Below the pieces are notes generated by a model. It ran no database searches, was not told the DNA's origin, and saw only the letters and a list, made by a program, of their open reading frames with translations. A DNA stretch of 16,987 bases, taken from positions 1 to 16,987 of the forward strand of contig CAJWIB010000016.1 of assembly GCA_913041095.1 (NCBI GenBank), read 5' to 3'. Below are positions 1 to 6,260 of this stretch, in pieces. The position numbers and the translations under genes were made by a program. The DNA is from an uncultured Rhodospirillaceae bacterium. GTDB taxonomy: Bacteria > Pseudomonadota > Alphaproteobacteria > Rhodospirillales > UBA2165. How positions within the stretch are numbered: position 1 is the first letter of the stretch; the number at the start of each line of letters is the position of its first letter.

Positions 1-118
1 AATCATGGCTAAGTTAATAAGCGAAAACGATACCTAGCCAGTATCAGTGGGTTTTTGATTGATGATATTAATTTAACTGCAAGCGCATCGGTAACTGGCT
101 TTTCGAGCCTGTCCAGCT

Positions 119-670
119 TTATTTTTCAGTGCCTTTAATGCGCCACTGCTTAAACTTAGCTGCGGTTGAACTACAGCGGGCGAGCTCCAGCTTGCGTGAC
201 ATAAACGGCCCTGCTGAGCGGCTCGAACTTCCAACGGCGAGACAGAGGTTGTTATCACTGCCAGGCCGAAACTCCAAAGATTGACTATCATAGTCGAATA
301 TTTGTGCCGAAGATGTGGATGAACAATCAAGCAGTCCAAAGGTACCCCCGGCAGCAGCAGATGCTAGTAGCGTTGCACATTTTCCGTTAAAGGTCGCCGA
401 AATGATCTGACGTGACGCTTTGTTATAATAGAATTGCACATCCCCGCCAAAAGGTTTGCACGAATGGGCATGAAGTCTGTCGCCAAATCCTCGCCCCACG
501 GTATCGATGCACCAACCCAACTTATCCTGTTCATCGAGATTGTCGGCAAGATAAATCACGGGTTCCGGTGTTTTTAATTCCGGCGGCCCCGCATAAAGTG
601 ATGTAGGAACGAGCGCCAGCAGAATGAAGGCCGCGAGGCAGGTTAATTTTTCATAAAATATCCGTTTCAT
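119..670 (-). CDS. Secreted ricin-type beta-trefoil (RICIN domain) protein
   Basis: Predicted exported protein of 183 residues. The N-terminus (Met1 to about Ala27) is a classic Sec signal peptide: Lys2/Arg3, a hydrophobic stretch at about 11-24 and a SLYA cleavage site. There is no lipobox, so it should be periplasmic or released. The mature part (about 155 residues) is just the size of one beta-trefoil. It has six cysteines in three evenly spaced pairs (54/71, 98/116, 143/166), each pair followed by a QxW-like element (QFYY 79-82, QIFDY 123-127, KQWRI 174-178). This is the three-lobe pattern of ricin B-type lectin domains, which usually bind sugars. No catalytic domain is attached, so the ligand and role are unknown. 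An SD (GGGAG) lies nine bases before the ATG. The gene stands alone; its neighbour on the same strand is a broken regulator. Confidence 0.85.
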   Translation of the reverse strand: MKRIFYEKLTCLAAFILLALVPTSLYAGPPELKTPEPVIYLADNLDEQDKLGWCIDTVGRGFGDRLHAHSCKPFGGDVQFYYNKASRQIISATFNGKCATLLASAAAGGTFGLLDCSSTSSAQIFDYDSQSLEFRPGSDNNLCLAVGSSSRSAGPFMSRKLELARCSSTAAKFKQWRIKGTEK

Positions 671-901
671 TTATTAAATCTCCCATTTTGTATATTTTTC
701 GTTTTTTCACTTGCAGACGTTAGCATACCTGCGATGATCGTATACAATAATCAACTGGTACCGAATTCAAAATAACACCAAAAATTTCAACAATGATATT
801 AGTCTTTTCCGTCGGTACAGTTTATTTATTTTTACTTTTAAGGCTTATGCGTTCGTTGCTGTACCGAATTCGAGGTTAAAAGAGCGGTCTCACTTTCATC
901 A
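671..901. other. AT-rich intergenic spacer with repeated GTACCGA motifs
   Basis: The stretch separates the lectin start from the end of the receiver-domain remnant and is markedly AT-rich. It should hold the lectin promoter, but I cannot pick a convincing -35/-10 pair. It contains two direct copies of the 11-mer GTACCGAATTC (758-768 and 861-871). A third, inverted copy of the core, TCGGTAC, lies between them at 812-818. Past the end of the remnant, the minus strand shows a short open stretch in another frame that ends at the TAA near 840; it may be decayed coding sequence. Confidence 0.5.
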
Positions 902-1090
902 TCACAGACCTGTAATGCGGCGTCGATCGACATTGTTTTCAGAAACAGGTTCTTTAACGAAATTTACATCATCGGTATCGGTGATATCGCGAAATCCTTC
1001 GTTGAACAGAATATTCCTGATTTCCACTCGTTTTTGCTTACCGGAGTCGGCAATAAGTAACCGGGTATTGGAGTATTCAATTTTGGTCAT
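902..1090 (-). pseudogene. Truncated response-regulator receiver domain (remnant)
   Basis: A 62-codon frame begins with ATG at 1090, preceded on the minus strand by a good SD (AAGGA, nine bases away). The first 55 or so residues look like the start of a CheY-type receiver domain: beta-strand RLLIADS, where an acidic Asp pair is normal, then a helix with a VEIRNILFNEGF-type sequence. After ENNVD, where the strand carrying the phospho-acceptor Asp should follow, the frame runs into seven unrelated residues and a stop. The phospho-acceptor, switch residues and output domain are all missing. In the next frame the downstream bases read VCDDE before stopping, which would fit a frameshift, but that is speculative. 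I infer a decayed regulator; a genuine small protein is less likely. It diverges from the transhydroxylase operon. Confidence 0.55.
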
Positions 1091-1156
1091 AGTTCGGGAT
1101 CCTTAAAACGATCCACCAATTAGGATAAAGCATTAAGTAATTTTCAATCTCAGCGC

Positions 1157-1172
1157 AGTGATCTTGATCACA
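1157..1172. promoter_or_regulatory. CRP/FNR-family-like operator
   Basis: AGTGATCTTGATCACA contains the perfect inverted repeat GTGATC-TT-GATCAC. It matches the known CRP consensus TGTGA-N6-TCACA at nine of ten fixed positions. It also resembles, less well, the FNR pattern TTGAT-N4-ATCAA. It lies about 245 bases before the large-subunit ATG and about 67 bases before the remnant regulator's ATG. Which protein binds, and which side it controls, cannot be read from the sequence. Confidence 0.5.
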
Positions 1173-1204
1173 AATAGTTCGTGATTTAACGGTATTTACC
1201 ATAG

Positions 1205-1217
1205 TTTCGTTACGAAA
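1205..1217. promoter_or_regulatory. Perfect 13-base palindrome, possible operator
   Basis: TTTCGT-T-ACGAAA is a perfect inverted repeat with six-base arms around one base. It sits 33 bases downstream of the CRP-like site. It is too short and lacks a T-run to be a terminator. The cognate regulator is unknown. Confidence 0.35.
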
Positions 1218-1311
1218 GGCCCTCAATTACAAACAGGTATTCCACACAGTAATAATATCTGTTTGATTAATCGCAAGTATCTTAACACTTAGTGAGTAAT
1301 TTTTGATTTTT

Positions 1312-1330
1312 TCATAACTTGGAGTTATGA
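1312..1330. promoter_or_regulatory. 19-base dyad, possible operator
   Basis: TCATAACT-TGG-AGTTATGA is a perfect inverted repeat with eight-base arms and a three-base centre. It lies about 85 bases before the large-subunit ATG. The length and symmetry suit a dimeric repressor or activator. It could also form a small hairpin in a long 5' leader, but it is not followed by a T-run, so it is not a terminator. Confidence 0.45.
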
Positions 1331-1415
1331 CAGTAGTGCAATCTACCATTGGACGAAGGGTTGATTTCCCTGGCACTATGAGAGCCAAATTCCACTTCCA
1401 TAGCGGAGCTTATCC

Positions 1416-3935
1416 ATGGCTGAGCAGATCTACACCAATCTCACCAACGCTGGGCCGGTATCGGTCACGGTCCAGGATGATAAAATCATCCGTATCCGTC
1501 CCTTGGCCGCCGACCCGGACGACTTCAAGCCCTGGACGATTGAAGCCGATGGCAAGACCTACTCGCCACCGAAAAAATTCAACATCTCGCCCTTTGCATT
1601 CTGCGAGCGGGAACGGATTTATTCAGAGAACCGCATCAAATATCCGATGAAGCGGATAGATTTCGACCCCAACGGAGAGCGCAATCCGCAAAACCGCGGC
1701 AAATCAGAATTTGAACGCATTTCCTGGGAAGAAGCCCTCGACATCGTTTCCGGTGAGTTGAAACGGGTCAGCAACACCTATGGCCCTTCGGCCGTATCGG
1801 GCATGACATCATCACATCACAATTGGGGTATTGTCGGCTACAAGATGGGGCCTTTCTGGCGGTTCTTTAATCAGCTTGGCTATACGCCTGTATTCGACAA
1901 TCCCGATAGCTGGGAAGGCTGGCATTGGGGAGCTACTCATACCTATGGCTTCTACTGGCGGCTCGGTATGCCGGAACAATATGACCTGTTGGAAGACAGC
2001 CTTAAGAATGCGGAAATGATTGTCTATTGGTCGAATGATCCTGACAGTACGCGCGGTATATACACGGGTCAGGATTCAGCCATCTGGCGACAGTGGCTCA
2101 AGAAAAAAGACGTCGAGATGGTCTTTATTGACCCTTTCCACAATTACACTGCTGCTGCCATGGATGGCAAATGGATTGCACCCCGTATCGGTACAGATAC
2201 GGCGATGGCGCTTTCAATTGCCTATGTCTGGCTTACCGAGGGCACATACGACAAGGAGTATATCGACAACCGCACCATCGGTTTTGATAATTTCAAAGAC
2301 TACGTGCTGGGATCAACCGACAACAATCCAAAAACACCGGAATGGGCATCCCGCGAATCCGGTGTGCCAGCACGCACTATCACCGCCCTCGCCCGCCAAT
2401 GGGCCAAGAAACGTACCGTACTTTCGAGTGGTGCCCGCGGTGGTGAAGGCGGTGCTTGCCGTCAGGCCTTTGGCACTGAATGGGCGCGCCTGATGGTTTT
2501 GTTGCAAGCAATGCAAGGGCTCGGCAAACCTGGTGTCAGCATTTGGGGAACCACCATGGGCGCGCCGTTTGATGCCTCGATTTGGTTCCCTGGCTATGCT
2601 GATCCAGATGGCCGCATGAGCACCTCGCGCGCTGCCGATCAAAGACCGGTTAATCCAACTCCGCAACGGCTCTACCGACCGGATGTACCTGACGCCATAC
2701 TTAACCCGCCCTATAGCTGGATCGGCGAAGGGTTTTGCGGACAATCGCTGGAACAACAGTTTATCCCTTACACATACCCCGCCGAAGGCTGCTCAGAAAT
2801 CAAGCTCTGGTACCGCTATGGCGGTTCGTTCATGGGCACGATGAACGACACTACCAAATGGGTGGAGATGTATCAAAGTTCAAAACTTGAGTTCGTCGTC
2901 AATCAGGATTGCTGGTGGCAAAGTGAGACCAGAATGGCAGATATTATACTGCCCGCCTGCACCCATATGGAACGTGAAGATCTTGGAGAATGGGGTACCG
3001 GCAATGGCTATACCCAGCACGCCTCAAACGGCTGTAACTTCCGGGTTATTGTGCGCCAGCAGAAATGTATCGAGCCTTTATGGGAGTCGAAATCAGACTA
3101 TGATATTTTTTCGGCACTAGCCGAACGGCTGGACTTTGGTGAGGACTTTACTGAAGGTAAATCCGACAAAGATTGGGCCAAAATGTTTTTCGACATTTCC
3201 GATCTGCCCGATCATATCTCCTGGGAGGAATTTGATAAGAAAGGCTACTACATCATCAATGTACCGGACGATTACGAGCCAACCCCGAGCCTCCGCTGGT
3301 TTGCCGAAGAACGTAAATGCGATACACCCGATCTCGGCAATCCCAAGCGGACCACCAATGCAGCCAATGAGCTCGGCACCTATAGCGGTAAGATCGAGTT
3401 TGTCTCGGAAAGTCTGACCAAGCATACCCCGGATGATCAAGAACGTCCGGTGATGCCGCGTTATATCGATAGCTGGGAAGGCCATAAATCACCCTTGGCG
3501 GATAAATATCCGTTGCAGCTGTTGTCACCACATCCACGCTTTAGCTTTCACACCCACTACGACAAGCACACGCCGTCATTGGACGATATACCCGGCCATC
3601 GTATCAAGATCGATGGCTATGCCTATTGGCCGGCAAGGCTAAACCCCGATGATGCGGAAAAGCGGGGCATTAAGGATGGTGATATCGTTAAACTTTATAA
3701 CGACCGGGCGAAAGGTGTGTTATGTGCCGCCGTCGTCACCGGACGGGTGCGGCCCGGTGTTATCCATGCCTATGCATCTTCCAGCGTGTATGATCCGTTT
3801 GAGCCCGGCGAGCCTAATTCGATTGATCGTGGCGGCTGTGTGAACATGCTCACCTCTTCCAAGCTGATATCACAGAACGCCCCGGGCATGGCGCCAAATT
3901 CCTGTCTCGTCGAAATCGAAAAATGGGAGGCGTAA
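1416..3935 (+). CDS. Pyrogallol-phloroglucinol transhydroxylase-like molybdenum enzyme, large subunit
   Basis: An 839-residue subunit of the DMSO-reductase family, expected to bind Mo-bis-MGD. In Pelobacter acidigallici the relative (875 residues) moves a hydroxyl between polyphenols, making phloroglucinol from pyrogallol without net electron transfer; resorcinol hydroxylase is another relative. There is no Tat signal and no N-terminal CxxC Fe-S motif (the first Cys is 63), so the enzyme should be cytoplasmic, with all clusters in the small subunit. The motif NPDSWEGWHWG (162-172) holds the presumed Mo ligand Ser165. His134, Tyr142, Asp164, Trp166, Tyr394 and Tyr532 match recalled active-site residues H144, Y152, D174, W176, Y404 and Y560. 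The recalled Trp354 is Glu344 here and Cys557 is Gly529. The C-terminal molybdopterin-binding domain covers about 700-839. The start has an SD (GGAG, seven bases). The family is secure; the exact substrate is not. Confidence 0.9.
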   Translation: MAEQIYTNLTNAGPVSVTVQDDKIIRIRPLAADPDDFKPWTIEADGKTYSPPKKFNISPFAFCERERIYSENRIKYPMKRIDFDPNGERNPQNRGKSEFERISWEEALDIVSGELKRVSNTYGPSAVSGMTSSHHNWGIVGYKMGPFWRFFNQLGYTPVFDNPDSWEGWHWGATHTYGFYWRLGMPEQYDLLEDSLKNAEMIVYWSNDPDSTRGIYTGQDSAIWRQWLKKKDVEMVFIDPFHNYTAAAMDGKWIAPRIGTDTAMALSIAYVWLTEGTYDKEYIDNRTIGFDNFKDYVLGSTDNNPKTPEWASRESGVPARTITALARQWAKKRTVLSSGARGGEGGACRQAFGTEWARLMVLLQAMQGLGKPGVSIWGTTMGAPFDASIWFPGYADPDGRMSTSRAADQRPVNPTPQRLYRPDVPDAILNPPYSWIGEGFCGQSLEQQFIPYTYPAEGCSEIKLWYRYGGSFMGTMNDTTKWVEMYQSSKLEFVVNQDCWWQSETRMADIILPACTHMEREDLGEWGTGNGYTQHASNGCNFRVIVRQQKCIEPLWESKSDYDIFSALAERLDFGEDFTEGKSDKDWAKMFFDISDLPDHISWEEFDKKGYYIINVPDDYEPTPSLRWFAEERKCDTPDLGNPKRTTNAANELGTYSGKIEFVSESLTKHTPDDQERPVMPRYIDSWEGHKSPLADKYPLQLLSPHPRFSFHTHYDKHTPSLDDIPGHRIKIDGYAYWPARLNPDDAEKRGIKDGDIVKLYNDRAKGVLCAAVVTGRVRPGVIHAYASSSVYDPFEPGEPNSIDRGGCVNMLTSSKLISQNAPGMAPNSCLVEIEKWEA

Positions 3936-3936
3936 C

Positions 3937-4761
3937 ATGACCCGCTATTCAATGACTGTTGATGTTGATAAATGCACCGGCTGCTATGCCTGCTTCCTGG
4001 CCTGCCGGGATGAATTCCAGGGCAATGATTACCTGCCCCATTCGGCAGCACAACCAATGAGTGGTCAAAACTGGATTAGAGTTAAAGAAACTGAACGTGG
4101 CAGCTTCCCAAAAATTAAAGTCTTCTATACGCCGATCATGTGTCAACAATGCGAGGACGCATCTTGCATCAATGCCGCGACAGATGGCGCTGTCTACCGC
4201 AACGACGACGGTGTTGTCTTAATTGATCCCGTAAAAGCAGTTGGCCAACAAGTCATTGCCGATTCCTGCCCTTATGGCGTAATTAGCTGGAACGACGAAC
4301 AGAACCTCGCCCAAAAATGCACGTTTTGCACTCACTTGCTTGATAAAAGAGAACAACCACGTTGCGTCGAAGTTTGCCCGGTCTCCGCTATTAAATTCGG
4401 TGATCTTGATGATGCCAATAGTGCGGTTGCCCAAGCGGCTAATCAGGGCGAACAGCTTAATCCTGAGTTCGGACTCAAGCCGGTAGTCAGCTATGCTGGC
4501 CTGCCGAAAAAATTCATCACCGGTGAAGTGGTGGTTAAAGATGGCAATGCAGAAGAATGTTTGGCAGGTGTAAGCGTTGTGCTCAAAGGTAGTGACCAGG
4601 AGTACGTGACCACCACCGACACTTTCGGAGATTTTGAGTTTAACGGACTTGCTGCTGATGGTGCCTACACACTCGTTATCAGCCACGACGGCTACACATC
4701 AATTGAACGAACCGTCACCACGGAAGGCGATGTAAATCTTGGGGTGATAGAGCTAGGTTGA
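3937..4761 (+). CDS. Transhydroxylase-like iron-sulfur subunit with C-terminal beta-barrel domain
   Basis: A 274-residue partner of the preceding molybdenum subunit, the same length as the known Pelobacter transhydroxylase beta subunit. Residues 1-160 are a DmsB/NrfC-type ferredoxin region with exactly 12 cysteines: 13/16/19/23, 69/72/77, 111, 128/131 and 143/147. That is enough for three [4Fe-4S] clusters rather than the usual four of this family. Residues about 195-274 form an Ig/carboxypeptidase-regulatory-like or Cna-B-like beta domain (ITGEVVV..., DTFGDFEFNGL, YTLVISHDGY), as in the transhydroxylase fold. There is no signal peptide or membrane segment. The ATG follows the upstream stop by one base, and a strong GGGAGG SD (3925-3930) sits inside the end of the large-subunit gene, so the two are translated together. 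No anchor subunit follows. Confidence 0.9.
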   Translation: MTRYSMTVDVDKCTGCYACFLACRDEFQGNDYLPHSAAQPMSGQNWIRVKETERGSFPKIKVFYTPIMCQQCEDASCINAATDGAVYRNDDGVVLIDPVKAVGQQVIADSCPYGVISWNDEQNLAQKCTFCTHLLDKREQPRCVEVCPVSAIKFGDLDDANSAVAQAANQGEQLNPEFGLKPVVSYAGLPKKFITGEVVVKDGNAEECLAGVSVVLKGSDQEYVTTTDTFGDFEFNGLAADGAYTLVISHDGYTSIERTVTTEGDVNLGVIELG

Positions 4762-4833
4762 TAGAAAGTCGGGGACATCTGGTGGGCACGATTTACCCTT
4801 TGCCGAGCTCTCAACCACTTATCCTAAATAACT

Positions 4834-4855
4834 AATCCTTCCTTCTGGATTTTTT
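4834..4855 (+). terminator. Weak candidate terminator after the transhydroxylase operon
   Basis: AATCC and GGATT form a five-base stem around an eight-base loop (4834-4851), with a run of T immediately after. It lies about 75 bases past the operon stop. The stem is short, so this is tentative. Confidence 0.25.
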
Positions 4856-4870
4856 ATCTATTTAAGGCAC

Positions 4871-4906
4871 TTACTAGTAATTTATTATTACTCATTACTA
4901 TTTTTA
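4871..4906 (+). repeat. Cluster of TTACT/AGTAA repeats, possible AT-rich terminator
   Basis: Four copies of the pentamer occur within 30 bases: TTACT 4871-4875, AGTAA 4876-4880, TTACT 4888-4892 and TTACT 4895-4899. The first two make the perfect palindrome TTACTAGTAA. TAGTAAT (4875-4881) can pair with ATTACTA (4894-4900), which is followed by TTTTT. This could be a weak terminator or a protein-binding cluster. Confidence 0.3.
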
Positions 4907-5182
4907 GCATAATTTTTCTTGGAGAAGAAAAATACGAGATTACGTAAATACGAATACTCAATCCAATGGTGATCATGGAGTTCATAAAGAAATAGGTTGT
5001 CCGACACCCGCTGAGCCACAGAACAGGCTTTATCTATGTAATTATGCCACGTGTGCGCCAGCTGTCGTGGAAGCAAAAAGACCAACCCAACGGTTGATGG
5101 ATGTGCGAACTGCTTTCAGGGATGCCATACAGGCAAGCGGATATTTATAATTTTAAAAGCTGGATTGAGTGATCGAGTTTAC

Positions 5183-5995
5183 CTAACCGTACGCCGCCAG
5201 ATACTCAGCTCGTTTTTGCTCGAATTCGCCGAAGACTTTGGCGCCTTCGATCCGCATGGTCTCGGTTTCACCCGCAGACGGCCCTACCCGGGCTTCGATA
5301 TAGCTCCGCCGGGCTTGGATCGCCTGCCACCATTTTTGCGTTAACGGGCGATCTTGCAACCAGGGCTCAACCAATTGCAGACCATCAAGGCGGGCGACAA
5401 AGGGTGCCAAGTTCAAATCAGCCAAAGTAAATTGCTCACCCATAATCCAAGGTCGGCCATCGGCCAGCACTTCCTCGATTTTGCTAAAGATCCGCTCCCA
5501 GGTGGCTATAGCGCGCAGCGCATAGGGTGACTCGTAGCCGTCATAGACACAAGATTTTTGGCGCTGAGTACGCTCCAGCACGGTCTGGCCTGCCCAATAC
5601 GCGTTTAGATCATCTTCCGGCATGGCCAGTAATTTGGCTCGAAAAACAGCAACAAAGGACAGAGAGGCGACGCCTTCGTAGCCGGCTTCATCGGTTTCTT
5701 TGATCCATTCCCGCATCTGCGCCGTGGCGGTCAGTGATTGCGGTTTCAACGGTGGCTCGGGATAGAGATCGTCCAGGTAATCAGCGATCAACGATGACTC
5801 GCGGATAATCTCGCCCTCATGCACCAAAGTCGGCACCTGGGCCTTGGGATTAATTTTCAAATATTCTGGATCGAATTGCTGATGCTCAAACAAGTGAACA
5901 TGGTGCGGCACCCAATCGGTGACACCTTTTTCAGCAAAGGTCATCAGCGCGCGCTCTGAACAAATGGAATTTTCAAAATAAAAGAGCTCAAGCAT
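5183..5995 (-). CDS. Glutathione S-transferase family protein
   Basis: A 270-residue cytosolic GST. The thioredoxin-like domain (1-80) starts MLELFYFENSICSER, with VPTL (54-57, the cis-Pro loop) and ESSLIADYL (66-74, the glutathione gamma-Glu site). The all-helical domain follows, with the N-capping FTLADLNLAPF at about 189-199. The N-terminal SICS (10-13) places Cys12 and Ser13 where catalysis occurs. This resembles Cys/Ser-type GSTs such as tetrachlorohydroquinone dehalogenase or maleylacetoacetate isomerase. The length is above the usual 200-225 and closer to LigF-type beta-etherases, but the substrate is unknown. I chose the ATG at 5995 because AGGGAG lies nine bases upstream and the fold begins there; an upstream in-frame ATG at 6082 would overlap the DUF1467 gene. 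The SD overlaps the DUF1467 stop, so the two are probably co-transcribed. Confidence 0.85.
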   Translation of the reverse strand: MLELFYFENSICSERALMTFAEKGVTDWVPHHVHLFEHQQFDPEYLKINPKAQVPTLVHEGEIIRESSLIADYLDDLYPEPPLKPQSLTATAQMREWIKETDEAGYEGVASLSFVAVFRAKLLAMPEDDLNAYWAGQTVLERTQRQKSCVYDGYESPYALRAIATWERIFSKIEEVLADGRPWIMGEQFTLADLNLAPFVARLDGLQLVEPWLQDRPLTQKWWQAIQARRSYIEARVGPSAGETETMRIEGAKVFGEFEQKRAEYLAAYG

Positions 5996-6008
5996 AGAAG
6001 CAATCTCC

Positions 6009-6254
6009 CTACTGCATGCCAATATCCCGGAGCGTAACCAAATCATAACGATCGACAATGAAAACGCCGAGCCAGATGACAAAGGCTAAAACCGTATTGA
6101 CCGCTACTTTTAACAGCATACGTGGTTTCTGCGGTGCGCCGCTATCCTGGCCTTCAATGTCATCCGTTTGCCGATGGACGCCGAACGGCAGCACCATAAA
6201 AAGTGTGATCCACCAGATGATGAAATAAATCACTGCTAGTGTAACCCAACCCAT
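6009..6254 (-). CDS. DUF1467 family small membrane protein
   Basis: An 81-residue protein with two transmembrane helices (about 4-24 and 48-67). The first contains IYFIIWWITLFMVLPFGV, the conserved core of DUF1467, which is known almost only from Alphaproteobacteria and often sits next to rnj. Its function is not established. The short loop between the helices is charged (about 27-45). The ATG lies six bases after the rnj stop, and its SD (AAGGA) is inside the last rnj codons. The following GST gene starts 13 bases after its stop. Confidence 0.85.
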   Translation of the reverse strand: MGWVTLAVIYFIIWWITLFMVLPFGVHRQTDDIEGQDSGAPQKPRMLLKVAVNTVLAFVIWLGVFIVDRYDLVTLRDIGMQ

Positions 6255-6260
6255 GTGTTG

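Larger units (their letters stand above)
1091..1415. promoter_or_regulatory. Divergent control region upstream of the transhydroxylase operon
   Basis: This 325-base non-coding stretch lies between the receiver remnant (minus) and the transhydroxylase large subunit (plus). It carries three separate perfect inverted repeats, at 1158-1171, 1205-1217 and 1312-1330, listed individually. A TAATAT at 1253-1258 could be a -10 box, but no -35 box sits at the right distance. The SD for the large subunit is GGAG at 1405-1408, seven bases before the ATG. The concentration of dyads suggests inducible or redox/carbon-responsive control; that is inference. Confidence 0.6.
4762..5182. other. Convergent intergenic region, mostly AT-rich
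   Basis: This 421-base gap lies between the 3' ends of the transhydroxylase operon (plus) and the GST gene (minus). It should hold terminators for both. Two weak plus-strand hairpins with T-runs are listed separately. On the plus strand, 4908-5150 is open for 80 codons before a TAA but has no usable start near its beginning. A 65-codon minus-strand frame at 4888-5085 resembles nothing I know. I see no convincing gene here. Confidence 0.5.

Noticed and set aside
1..118. Possible terminator or gene end left of the lectin
   Set aside because: Only short imperfect pairings (GGCT/AGCC) without a T-run on the minus strand are seen, and no coding frame of note.
1327..1650. 107-codon plus-strand frame that overlaps the start of the transhydroxylase large subunit
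   Set aside because: It overlaps a well-supported gene in another frame by over 230 bases, the GGAG before its ATG is only two bases away, and the translation is Arg/Ser/Pro-rich shadow-like sequence.
3117..3485. Long minus-strand frames inside the large-subunit gene
   Set aside because: They lie wholly within a clear gene on the other strand and show no independent motifs or SDs.
4888..5085. 65-codon minus-strand frame in the convergent gap
   Set aside because: No recognisable motif, a low-complexity C-terminus and no good SD; it overlaps an equally long open frame on the other strand.
5996..6082. N-terminal extension of the GST to the ATG at 6082
   Set aside because: The GST fold begins at Met 5995 with a good SD. 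The extra 29 residues overlap the DUF1467 gene and are not GST-like.
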